23,003 bases of DNA, taken from assembly GCA_035260545.1 (NCBI GenBank), contig DATFUZ010000056.1, forward strand, positions 1-23,003. The letters are read 5' to 3'. Positions within the stretch are counted from its first letter, which is position 1. Each line of letters opens with the position of its first letter. The position numbers and the translations under genes are program-made. Origin of the DNA: DATDDB01 sp035260545. GTDB taxonomy: Bacteria; Pseudomonadota; Gammaproteobacteria; Burkholderiales; Gallionellaceae. Positions 13,120 to 21,221 of this stretch are shown here, one piece after another. A model generated the notes under the pieces. It was not told the DNA's origin and searched no databases. It saw nothing but the letters and a program-made list of their open reading frames with translations.

Positions 13120-15858
13120 ATGCACAAGACGCAATCCGGGGAGTCGGCAACGGAGGTCAACGGGTGGACGCAGACGGATGGACATATGTCAGTTATTCAG
13201 CAACTTCAAAAAATGACGGTGTTCAAGCTCTGGCTGCTGACCGTTGCCATCTCGGCGGTGCTGACCGAAGCGCTGTTGACCGTGATGGAACGCGCGCTTA
13301 CCGGACGGGTGACTTACGATTATCTGGTGACCGGGCTGGTGGCGTCGCTGGTCGTCTCGGCCATCATCGTGGCCGGGCTGTCGGTCATATTGGCGATGCT
13401 GGGAAAGGGGGCGGAGGTCCAGGCGGAATTGATCGAAAGGCTGCGCCACAGCGAGGCGCGCACCCTGACCGCGATCCAGGCGTCGAACTCTGCCCTGTGG
13501 GACTATGATCTGGATTCCGGTCGCGTGCATCTGTCGGAAGCCTGGACCCAATTCCTGGGCGAGGAGCCCGGAGAGGTGGATACGGACTTTCGCGAACTGG
13601 CCGCGCGCGTGCCGGACGAAGACCGCGAGGCAGTGCGGCCGATGCTGGTGCGGGCAGTGAAGGGCGAAGGCGACTCCTCATGTCAGGCGGAATACCGAGT
13701 GCGCAAGCGCGACGGCAGCTACATCTGGGTGCGCAGCGAGGGACGTGTCGTGGAGCGGAATGCCGAGGGCCGTGCCCTGCGCATGACAGGAATTATTCAC
13801 AACATCACGGAGCGCAAGCAGGCCGAAACCGAGTACCGCACCATCGTCCAGACCACGGGTGACGCGTTCTGGATGGTCGCGGCCGGCGACGGGCGTATCC
13901 TCGAGGTCAATCCGGCTGCCTGTGCCATGTCGGGCTATAGCCGCGAGGAAATGCTTTCCATGCACGTCTCGGACATCGAGGCAGTGCAAAGCGAAGCGGA
14001 AATCGCCCGGCACAGGGGCATTCTGGTAGCCGGTGTTCCCCTGAAGTTCGAGTCGCGCCATAGGCGCAAGGATGGCGCCATGGTCGATGTGGAGATAAGC
14101 GCGCGCTACATCGATGCGCGGGGCGGGGCGATCGTGACCTTCATTCGCGACATCTCCGCGCGCAATGAGGCCGAGCGTGAATTCCGCATTGCGGCCGCCG
14201 CCTTCGAGTCGCAGGAAGGCATGCTGATCACCGACGCGGAGTCGCGCATTCTGCGCGTCAACAACGCGTTCACCACTATCACCGGCTACTCCCCGGAGGA
14301 GGTGATCGGCAAGGATCCTAATGTGCTCAGTTCCGGCCGCCATGACGGGAATTTCTACGATGCGATGTGGCGTGCGCTCCGTGAATCGGGCGCATGGTCG
14401 GGCGAGATATGGAACCGCCGCAAGAACGGCGAGGTGTATCCCGAGCACCTGACGATTACCGCAGTCCACGACGCCGGCGGCAAGATCATCAACTACGTGG
14501 CATCCATGGCGGACATAACCAGCCGCAAGCAATCGGAAGCGGAAATCCAGCGCCTCGCCTATTACGATCATCTCACCAATCTGCCCAACCGGAGGCTGCT
14601 CTTGGAGCGCCTGAAGCAGGCGCTGGCGGTGAGCGGGCGCGGCAAGCGACACGGCGCTCTGCTGTTCATAGACCTGGACAACTTCAAGACGCTCAACGAT
14701 ACGCTGGGACACGATTTCGGCGACCTGCTGCTGCGGCAGGCCGCCGCGCGGCTGATGGGCTGCCTGGGCGAAGGGGACAGCATTGCGCGTCTGGGCGGGG
14801 ACGAGTTCGTGGTGATGCTGCTGGAATTGGGCGCAGACCCGCTGGAAGCGTCGGCGTACGCCAAGGATGCGGGCGAGGCTATAGTCGCTGCGCTCGCTGC
14901 GCCGTTCCATCTCGGGGCTCACACCTACACCTGTACGGCTTCGATAGGCATCACGCTGTTTTCCGGGCGCAGCGCCGATGTGGACGACTTGCTCAAGCAG
15001 GCCGATATCGCCATGTATCACGCCAAGCACGCGGGGCGGAACACGCTGCGTTTTTTCGACCAGAAGATGCAGGAGTCCATCAATGTCCGCGCCTCGATGG
15101 AAGGCGAGTTGCGGAACGCGCTGGGCAGGGGAGAGCTTGAGCTTTATTACCAGCCCCAGGTCGATGCCAAGCGGCGGCCGCAGGGTGCGGAGGTGCTGTT
15201 GCGGTGGCGGCGCCCGGGCCATGGACTGGTGCCGCCGGCGCAATTCATCGCCCTTGCCGAAGAGACCGGGCTCATCGCCCCCATCGGCGCGTGGGCCATC
15301 GATCAGGTCTGCGCACGGATTGCGTCGTGGAAGGGCCGGCCCACGTTCCGCGACCTGACCGTCGCCGTCAACATCAGCTCGGACCAGTTTTATCGCGAGG
15401 ACTTCGTTGGTCATGTGCAGGACGGCATCCGCAAATACGGCATTAATCCGCTGTTGCTCAAGCTGGAGCTGACCGAAAGTCTGGCGCTTAAAGACATCGA
15501 GTCCGCCATCGGCAAGATGGCCATCCTCAAGGAAATCGGCGTCAACTTCTCGCTGGACGACTTCGGGACCGGCTATTCGTCTCTCGCCTACCTCAAGCGC
15601 CTGCCTTTGAACCAGATCAAGATCGACCAGTCCTTCGTGCGCAATATCGCCAGCGACAACGCGGACAAGGTGATGGTCATGGCGATCACCAGCCTGGGCA
15701 TGAATTTTGAACTGGGCATCGTGGCTGAAGGCGTGGAAACCGAGATGCAGTTCAAACTGCTGCATCGTTACGGCTGCGACACCTTTCAGGGCTACCTCTT
15801 CAGCGAGCCTCTGCCGGTAGGCGAATTCGAAGACTGGGTATCGACCGGGGCAGCCTGA
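13120..15858 (+). CDS. Membrane PAS-PAS-PAS-GGDEF-EAL cyclic-di-GMP signalling protein
   Basis: This is a putative cyclic-di-GMP synthase/phosphodiesterase. From ATG 13120 it has 912 residues; in-frame ATG 13186, with SVIQQLQKMTVFKLW next, is an equally good start. Two membrane helices lie near residues 35-55 and 68-95. Three PAS-type domains follow, near 116-235, 239-350 and 356-471. The GGDEF domain spans about 479-645 with an intact GGDEF at 559-563. The usual inhibitory RxxD motif before it reads GEGD, so product inhibition may be lost. The EAL domain spans about 663-905. Its signature reads EVL, not EAL, with the catalytic glutamate E691 kept, and ELTES, DDFGTG (813-818) and AEGVET are intact. 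It is probably active on both sides, but that is inference. It stands alone between sodB and an unrecognised gene. Confidence 0.9.
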   Translation: MHKTQSGESATEVNGWTQTDGHMSVIQQLQKMTVFKLWLLTVAISAVLTEALLTVMERALTGRVTYDYLVTGLVASLVVSAIIVAGLSVILAMLGKGAEVQAELIERLRHSEARTLTAIQASNSALWDYDLDSGRVHLSEAWTQFLGEEPGEVDTDFRELAARVPDEDREAVRPMLVRAVKGEGDSSCQAEYRVRKRDGSYIWVRSEGRVVERNAEGRALRMTGIIHNITERKQAETEYRTIVQTTGDAFWMVAAGDGRILEVNPAACAMSGYSREEMLSMHVSDIEAVQSEAEIARHRGILVAGVPLKFESRHRRKDGAMVDVEISARYIDARGGAIVTFIRDISARNEAEREFRIAAAAFESQEGMLITDAESRILRVNNAFTTITGYSPEEVIGKDPNVLSSGRHDGNFYDAMWRALRESGAWSGEIWNRRKNGEVYPEHLTITAVHDAGGKIINYVASMADITSRKQSEAEIQRLAYYDHLTNLPNRRLLLERLKQALAVSGRGKRHGALLFIDLDNFKTLNDTLGHDFGDLLLRQAAARLMGCLGEGDSIARLGGDEFVVMLLELGADPLEASAYAKDAGEAIVAALAAPFHLGAHTYTCTASIGITLFSGRSADVDDLLKQADIAMYHAKHAGRNTLRFFDQKMQESINVRASMEGELRNALGRGELELYYQPQVDAKRRPQGAEVLLRWRRPGHGLVPPAQFIALAEETGLIAPIGAWAIDQVCARIASWKGRPTFRDLTVAVNISSDQFYREDFVGHVQDGIRKYGINPLLLKLELTESLALKDIESAIGKMAILKEIGVNFSLDDFGTGYSSLAYLKRLPLNQIKIDQSFVRNIASDNADKVMVMAITSLGMNFELGIVAEGVETEMQFKLLHRYGCDTFQGYLFSEPLPVGEFEDWVSTGAA

Positions 15859-16006
15859 GCCCATCTGTTGGCCCGGAATCTCATTCAACTTGCTGATTAA
15901 TAATTATTGTCGTCCTGCGCGCCGGTGGCAGCTGCGGCGGCCCAGGGTATAAGGGAAAGCCCATATATACATAGTGGATATGGAGGGGGGTAGGCCGTTC
16001 GGCATA

Positions 16007-16036
16007 TTTACGCTCGCCAAGCGGCCAGCCTAGAAT
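16007..16036 (+). promoter_or_regulatory. Weak candidate promoter before the 160-residue gene
   Basis: TTTACG (16007-16012) and TAGAAT (16031-16036) are separated by 18 bases. They would start transcription near 16043, 30 bases before ATG 16073. The remainder of the 15859-16072 gap holds an AATAATTATT palindrome (near 15899), a small dyad CGCCG...CGGCG (15920-15939) and a TATAAG (15948). None of these is decisive. Confidence 0.3.
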
Positions 16037-16072
16037 GCGCCCACTTCATGGACTACTCCCCGGTGGCACATC

Positions 16073-16555
16073 ATGCTGGTTGCAAGAACACAGTCGATGC
16101 GTAAGGAAAGGCATGCGGCGGGCATGCCGCCCCCGCAAGCCGGTTATCGTTCCTTTCGCGATATGAACATGATTCTTTGCGTGGAGCCGTCGCCGTTTGC
16201 GGACCGGTCGCGGTTTGCCTGGCATCTGGCTGTCTACTTTCCCGAAACCGCCAAGCACGTCGACGAGGACGACTTCGGTGTGCTCAATCTGGAGGTGGGT
16301 GTGCTCAAGCTTGCCAGCCAGGCGGCTATCGCCGCCGGCGACTGGGAGGTCCTGGCGCGGCACTACGCTTTTGTCGCCGCCCTGCGGGTGCACTGCAGCG
16401 CTACCCTGCGCGCCGCGCTGGACATATCGTATCTCGGCAACCTGCTCTATGGTGAATCGTCGCGCAATTACGCCAAGGCGCGTACCCTGCTGCCGCTGTC
16501 GCTGGCACGCGCCCTGGAGGTGGTGGAAACGCACTACGAAGAGTTGGCGTATTGA
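16073..16555 (+). CDS. Unrecognised small helical protein
   Basis: I do not recognise this 160-residue protein with confidence. Codon use matches its neighbours and the frame is clean. The first 30-45 residues are basic and low in conservation character (RTQSMRKERHAAGMPPPQAG). The rest is a compact, mainly helical domain with the acidic motif KHVDEDDFGVLNLEVGVLKLA, then GDWEVLARHY, then LRAALDISYLGNLLYG. There is no signal peptide, membrane helix or cysteine cluster. It vaguely recalls small DUF7674-type helical domains, but that is a guess. Neither ATG 16073 nor the in-frame ATGs at 16124, 16163 and 16169 has a good ribosome-binding site; 16163 would remove the basic leader. It lies alone between a cyclic-di-GMP protein and a convergent aldo/keto reductase. 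Confidence 0.65.
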   Translation: MLVARTQSMRKERHAAGMPPPQAGYRSFRDMNMILCVEPSPFADRSRFAWHLAVYFPETAKHVDEDDFGVLNLEVGVLKLASQAAIAAGDWEVLARHYAFVAALRVHCSATLRAALDISYLGNLLYGESSRNYAKARTLLPLSLARALEVVETHYEELAY

Positions 16556-16563
16556 GCAGAATA

Positions 16564-16585
16564 CGCGCGCCGGAGGAGGCGGGCG
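16564..16585. other. Hairpin in the convergent gap
   Basis: CGCC (16568-16571), loop GGAGGA and GGCG (16578-16581) pair. A further three-base extension follows beyond one mismatch. It fills most of the 34-base gap between two convergent genes and could act as a bidirectional end signal, although neither side has a T run. Confidence 0.3.
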
Positions 16586-16589
16586 CCGC

Positions 16590-17579
16590 TCACCCGTTCA
16601 GCGATTTCATGGCTGCTTCGGCATAGCGCTCGCCCGCAGCCGCGCCGTACGGGAATATCGCCTCAATCTCCCGCAGGTCCTCCGGGCTGAGGTGGACTTC
16701 CAGCGCCTTCACGTTTTCTTCCAGGTAGCGGCGGTGCTTGGTGCCTGGAATCGGCACGATGTCCTCGCCTTGGGCCAGCACCCAGGCCAGCGCGAGTTGC
16801 CCGGGCGTGCAGCCCTTGTGTTCGGCGATCTGTTTCACCTTGGTCACGAGTTCCAGGTTCTTGTTGAAGTTCGCGCCCTGAAAGCGCGGGCTATTGCGCC
16901 GGAAATCGTCCGGCGCGAATTGCTCTGGCCGGGTGATCGCACCGGTCAGGAAGCCGCGCCCGAGCGGGCTGTAGGGCACGAAGCCGATACCCAGCTGACG
17001 GCAGGCGGCCAGCGAGCCGTGCTCGGGGTCGCGGCTCCACAACGAGTATTCACTCTGTAATGCGGTGACTGGATGTACGGCGTTTGCACGTTCCAGGGTT
17101 CGCGGCGAGGCTTCGGAAAGCCCGATATAACGCACCTTGCCTGCCCGCACCAGTTCGCTCAGCGCACTGACGGTCTCCTCGATGGGCGTATCGGGGTCCA
17201 CCCGGTGCTGGTAGTAAAGGTCTATGGTTTCGATGCCGAGGCGCTTCAGGCTGCCTTCCACGCATTCGCGCACATAATCCGGCCGTCCGTTGATGCCGCG
17301 CATGGCGGGATTCTCACGGTCGCGCACGATGCCGAATTTGGTGGCGATGAAAAGCTGGTTGCGCTTGCCCTTGATGGCGCGGCCGACGAGTTCCTCGTTG
17401 GTGTGCGGCCCATACATGTCCGCGGTGTCGAAAAAGGTGATGCCCAGCTCGATCGCGCGGTGGATGGTCGCGATGGATTCCGTGTCGTCGCGGTTGGCGT
17501 AGAAATCGCTCATGCCCATGCATCCAAGGCCTATGGCTGACACGCTGGGGCCGTTGCGGCCGAGTTTGCGAGTTTGCAT
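16590..17579 (-). CDS. Aldo/keto reductase
   Basis: This is an NADPH-dependent cytoplasmic oxidoreductase of the aldo/keto reductase superfamily, reducing aldehydes or ketones. The 329-residue product has the full catalytic tetrad: D51 and Y56 (FFDTADMYGPHTNEELVG), K81 (FIATKFG) and H125 (DLYYQHRVD). The cofactor-binding segment VPIPGTKHRRYLEENV is near the C-terminus. The opening MQTRKLGRNGPSVSAIGLGC and overall length fit the large YakC/AKR13-like subgroup. A strong GGAGG ribosome-binding site precedes ATG 17579. The substrate cannot be told from sequence. It is divergent from the FIST gene across a 217-base control region. In that region, GTAAA-GA-TTTAC (17596-17607) close to the start is a possible operator. 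Confidence 0.94.
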   Translation of the reverse strand: MQTRKLGRNGPSVSAIGLGCMGMSDFYANRDDTESIATIHRAIELGITFFDTADMYGPHTNEELVGRAIKGKRNQLFIATKFGIVRDRENPAMRGINGRPDYVRECVEGSLKRLGIETIDLYYQHRVDPDTPIEETVSALSELVRAGKVRYIGLSEASPRTLERANAVHPVTALQSEYSLWSRDPEHGSLAACRQLGIGFVPYSPLGRGFLTGAITRPEQFAPDDFRRNSPRFQGANFNKNLELVTKVKQIAEHKGCTPGQLALAWVLAQGEDIVPIPGTKHRRYLEENVKALEVHLSPEDLREIEAIFPYGAAAGERYAEAAMKSLNG

Positions 17580-17704
17580 GTGTAACCTCCGTTCGGTAAA
17601 GATTTACATCACGCGCCAGGCAGCGCGCGGCGCCGGGGGACGAGGCGCCTATGATGCGCCCTTGAGGCGCGAATGGCAAACAGCGGCATGCAGCGGGCGC
17701 TTCC

Positions 17705-17733
17705 TTGCGGTTGCTGGGCCGAACGGGTATGCT
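17705..17733 (+). promoter_or_regulatory. Candidate promoter of the FIST/cyclic-di-GMP operon
   Basis: TTGCGG (17705-17710) and TATGCT (17728-17733) are 17 bases apart. The boxes match the sigma-70 consensus at 3 and 4 of 6 positions. Transcription would start near 17740, about 57 bases before the FIST start. The dyad TTGCA (17746-17750)/TGCAA (17761-17765) would lie just downstream of the start, where a repressor could act. Confidence 0.35.
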
Positions 17734-17796
17734 AGCCACGTTACATTGCATTCAGCGCAGTGCAACAACGAGCGACCTTGAACACCAGGGAGTAAT

Positions 17797-18948
17797 ATGT
17801 CTTCAGCGGTACGCTATTTCCCGCGGATTGATACCGCATCCATCACCGAACACATCGCATCCTGGAAATCCGCATTTCCGGGGATGGGTGTGCTCGCGCT
17901 ATTGCCGGAAGCGGAAAAAGATGCTGTCTCCATTCTCCAGGGCGTGTGTTCCGCCGCCGCCGCGCCCCTGACAGGCGGGATATTTCCCGAGCTGATCGCG
18001 GAAGACGCATTCGTTACGCGCGGCTGCTGGCTGCTTTGCTTCGACAAGGCGCCGCCCTACGTCCTGCAGGAGCACCTGCCGACCGATGCAGACGGAGCCA
18101 TGCGGGTCGCCGAGACGCTGGCCGGGCGGATGCGCGAGAACCTGGGTGCGGATGGCGGGGAAGCAACGCTGTTCCTGCTGTTCGACGCCATGGTGCCGAA
18201 TATTTCCAGCCTGCTCGACGAGCTTTACCTCAAGCTCGCCAATCGCGTGCACTACGCCGGCGCCAATGCCGGAAGCGAAACGTTTCAGCCCATGCCCTGC
18301 CTGTTCGACAACGACCGCATCGCGGGCAATGCCGTCCTGGCGATTCTGATCAAGCGGCATCACGGCGCCATTCTCGAGCACGGCTACCAGTTGCCGGAAA
18401 AGTACTACACCGCCACAGCGACGGACGGCAACCGCATTTCCCATATCGACTGGCGCCCCGCGTTCGATGTCTACTGCGAACTGGTCCGCGCACAATACGG
18501 TGTCGACATCACGCGCGACAATTTCTACCAGTATGCGGTCCATTTTCCGTTCGGCATTGTGCGCGCGAACCACAATGTCCTGGTGCGCATCCCCGTTGCG
18601 CTCGGCGAGGATGGCTCAGTCGTCTGCGTCGGCGAAGTGCCGCCGCACTCCGTGCTCTCGCTGCTCCAGGCGCCCGAGCCCGATTCCCGTCACACGGTGG
18701 ATGCGCTGCTCGACAGGCTTTCCACCCTGAACGGAGGCGTCAGCGGACGCGATCTGCTGTTGTTTTACTGCGCCGGCCGCCGCATGCATGTGGCCAAGGC
18801 AGCCGCGGAGGCTGAAGTCCGCGACATGGGCCGGCGCGGGCAGGTCGGTCAGATTATCGGCGCCCTGTCTCTCGGCGAGATCGGGGCATCCTCGGTGCGG
18901 GGTTATCCGCTGTTTCACAATGCCACGATGGTGACCACCTTGTGGTGA
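17797..18948 (+). CDS. FIST domain sensory protein
   Basis: FIST domains are predicted small-ligand sensors found alone or fused to signalling domains. The 383-residue product is soluble, without signal peptide or membrane helix. A FIST_N region spans about residues 30-215 (GVLALLPEAEKDAVSIL, ATLFLLFDAMVPNISSLLDE, VHYAGANAGSET). A FIST_C region spans about 230-375 with the diagnostic LLLFYCAGRRMHVAKAA, GALSLGEIGA and a terminal PLFHNATMVTTLW. AGGGAG gives a good ribosome-binding site before ATG 17797. The next gene, 13 bases on, is a GGDEF-EAL protein. The arrangement suggests that FIST ligand sensing feeds into cyclic-di-GMP turnover, possibly by direct contact. The ligand is unknown; amino acids have been suggested for the family. 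Confidence 0.9.
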   Translation: MSSAVRYFPRIDTASITEHIASWKSAFPGMGVLALLPEAEKDAVSILQGVCSAAAAPLTGGIFPELIAEDAFVTRGCWLLCFDKAPPYVLQEHLPTDADGAMRVAETLAGRMRENLGADGGEATLFLLFDAMVPNISSLLDELYLKLANRVHYAGANAGSETFQPMPCLFDNDRIAGNAVLAILIKRHHGAILEHGYQLPEKYYTATATDGNRISHIDWRPAFDVYCELVRAQYGVDITRDNFYQYAVHFPFGIVRANHNVLVRIPVALGEDGSVVCVGEVPPHSVLSLLQAPEPDSRHTVDALLDRLSTLNGGVSGRDLLLFYCAGRRMHVAKAAAEAEVRDMGRRGQVGQIIGALSLGEIGASSVRGYPLFHNATMVTTLW

Positions 18949-18961
18949 AAGCGGGTTGCCC

Positions 18962-21175
18962 ATGCCACCGGACCACATACTGCCCGTACTGTACGACCTG
19001 TCGCTCACGATCGGCAACGAGACCCGTCCGAAGCCGCTGCTCACCCGGTTTCTACAGCGCCTGCTCTATCACACGTCGTTCCCGGCCGGCGTCTTCCTTT
19101 TCCTGCCCGAGATGGTTGATGCGGCAGAGGGCATCATGGAAGCGCGCATCGGCGCCGTGGTGGGGGATTACGAATTGCTGGAACGGGAAGGCGAAAACAT
19201 ACGGCTGCCCGCCGCCCTGCTGCTCGGAGATACGGCGCGCGAGAGCAATGCCGGAGCGCTCCTGAAAGACCTTGGCGGCGGGCGCTACAATGCCTTTCTG
19301 CGCCTGCCCGTAAAGGGAACAGGCATCATCCTGCTGTTGGCGCAGATCATGCCGGAAACCGATCTGCCGCTCATCCAGATGTTCCAGCCCATCCTGGCGC
19401 GGCTGGCCACCGCATACCGGCTATGCCTGGAGAGCGAGCAGCGCACCCGGGAAATGCTGGAGGCCAGCCGCGATCTCGAAGCACAGCGGCAGTTAATGAC
19501 CAGCGTCTACGATTCGCTGCACGTTGCGGTGATGATCACCGACAGCGGCGGCAGAATCATCGCCACCAATCCGGCATTCTCCCGGATCACCGGCTACGCA
19601 TATGAAGAAGTTGCCGGCGCCAACCCGCGCATTCTGTCGTCGGGCCGGCATGATGCCGAGTTCTACCGCGACATGTGGGCCGGCATCGTCAAACACGGCC
19701 ACTGGCAGGGCGAGGTATGGAACCGCCGCAAGGGCGGCGAGGTTTATCCGGAATGGCTGAGCATCACCCGGATGAGTGACGAGGCGAGTGGTGTTACGCA
19801 CTATGTCGGCATCTTTTCCGACATCAGCGAGCAGAAGGCGGCGCAGGAAAAGATCCAGTACATGGCGCATTACGACCACCTGACCGGTCTTCCCAACCGG
19901 GTGCTGCTGCAGGACCGTTTCGAGCAGGCCGTGGCGCATGCGCAGCGCAACCATGAACAGGTGGCGTTCCTGTTCCTCGATCTCGATAATTTCAAGTACA
20001 TAAACGACGTGTTCGGTCACGCCACAGGCGATCGCGTGCTGTGCATGGTAAGCCGGCGGCTGCGCGACTGGCTGCGCGTCACCGACGTGCTGAGCCGTCA
20101 CGGCGGCGACGAGTTCATCGTGCTGCTGACCGGCGTCAGGACCACGGGCGCCGTCGCACTGGCTGCCGAAAAGATCGTCCAGATGCTGCGCGAGCCGTTC
20201 GAGCTGGACGGCAACCCGTTTCATATCGGCGTGAGCGTCGGCATCAGCATGTTTCCCCAGGATGGCGAGGACTTCGACAGCCTGCTCCGGCAAAGCGACA
20301 TGGCGATGTATCATGCAAAATCATCCGGGCGCAACGCATTCTATTTCTATACGCAATCGATGAACCGGTTGATGCGTGAACGCATCGAGCTCGAGCAGCG
20401 CTTGCGCGATGCGCTGAGCACCGGCGCATTTGAGCTGCATTACCAGCCTCAGGTGGCGTTCGCCAGCGGCCATGTCGTCGGCGTTGAGGCGCTGTTGCGC
20501 TGGCCGGGAAGCGGCATGTCCCCTGCGCGTTTCATTCCGACGGCGGAGGAGAGCGGGCTCATCATCCCGCTGGGCGAATGGGTACTGCACGAGGCCTGTC
20601 GTCAGGCACAGAGCTCGCACGTGGCGGGCGGTCACCGGATTTCGGTGGCCGTGAACCTGTCGGCCGTGCAACTGCGTCGCGGCAACGTCGTCGACGCAGT
20701 ACGTGACGCGCTGCAGGCAAGCGGCTTGCCGCCCGCCTTTCTGGAGCTGGAATTGACCGAGTCCATGCTGATCGACGAAGTGGAAAATACGCTGGAAATG
20801 GTGCGGGCCCTCAAGACCCTGGGGGTGCGCCTGTCGCTCGACGACTTCGGCACGGGCTATTCCAACCTGTCCTATCTGCAGCGGCTGAAAGTGGACAAGC
20901 TGAAGATAGACCAATCGTTCGTTCGCAACGTGGCGGTGGATGAAGAGGCCGCGGCCATCGTGCGCGCGATCGTGGAGATGGGGCGCAGCCTGGGCCTCGA
21001 GATCACCGCCGAAGGCGTCGAGACGGAAGAGCAGGCGCGTGTTCTCGACGCGCTGGGTTGCCATTACGGTCAGGGGTATTATTTCGAGACGCCCCTGTCG
21101 CAGCAAGACCTCGGCCGCCTGCTCGCCGGCAATGGAGGCGTCATCGGGCACACCTGGCGGACCGCCGACGCATGA
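18962..21175 (+). CDS. GAF-like/PAS/GGDEF/EAL cyclic-di-GMP signalling protein, cytoplasmic
   Basis: This is a putative bifunctional cyclic-di-GMP enzyme of 737 residues. I chose ATG 18962; a TTG two codons upstream is possible. There is no membrane helix, unlike the other GGDEF-EAL protein in the window. The first 150 residues look like a GAF-type sensor (ending in RLATAYRLCLESEQRTREM). A PAS domain spans about 175-295. The GGDEF domain spans about 300-465 with GGDEF at 381-385 and an intact I-site R372-V-T-D375 five residues before it. The EAL domain spans about 475-725 with canonical E509-A-L, NLSAVQL, ELTESM, DDFGTG (627-632) and AEGVET. Every motif needed for synthesis, product inhibition and breakdown is present. 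Thirteen bases separate it from the FIST gene upstream, so the two form an operon. It is convergent with the phosphoesterase. Confidence 0.92.
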   Translation: MPPDHILPVLYDLSLTIGNETRPKPLLTRFLQRLLYHTSFPAGVFLFLPEMVDAAEGIMEARIGAVVGDYELLEREGENIRLPAALLLGDTARESNAGALLKDLGGGRYNAFLRLPVKGTGIILLLAQIMPETDLPLIQMFQPILARLATAYRLCLESEQRTREMLEASRDLEAQRQLMTSVYDSLHVAVMITDSGGRIIATNPAFSRITGYAYEEVAGANPRILSSGRHDAEFYRDMWAGIVKHGHWQGEVWNRRKGGEVYPEWLSITRMSDEASGVTHYVGIFSDISEQKAAQEKIQYMAHYDHLTGLPNRVLLQDRFEQAVAHAQRNHEQVAFLFLDLDNFKYINDVFGHATGDRVLCMVSRRLRDWLRVTDVLSRHGGDEFIVLLTGVRTTGAVALAAEKIVQMLREPFELDGNPFHIGVSVGISMFPQDGEDFDSLLRQSDMAMYHAKSSGRNAFYFYTQSMNRLMRERIELEQRLRDALSTGAFELHYQPQVAFASGHVVGVEALLRWPGSGMSPARFIPTAEESGLIIPLGEWVLHEACRQAQSSHVAGGHRISVAVNLSAVQLRRGNVVDAVRDALQASGLPPAFLELELTESMLIDEVENTLEMVRALKTLGVRLSLDDFGTGYSNLSYLQRLKVDKLKIDQSFVRNVAVDEEAAAIVRAIVEMGRSLGLEITAEGVETEEQARVLDALGCHYGQGYYFETPLSQQDLGRLLAGNGGVIGHTWRTADA

Positions 21176-21221
21176 TCGCCTGGACAAGGCCCCAGCCTGA
21201 GATGCTTAGCGCGTGGCGCGC

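Noticed and set aside
13678..15888. 736-codon antisense frame opposite the GGDEF-EAL gene
   Set aside because: It is a by-product of GC-rich codon bias. It encodes no recognisable domain, while the + frame has complete PAS, GGDEF and EAL motifs.
17735..17755. Sigma-54 promoter before the FIST gene
   Set aside because: A TTGC element is present, but the required GG of the upstream TGGCAC box is missing at the correct spacing.
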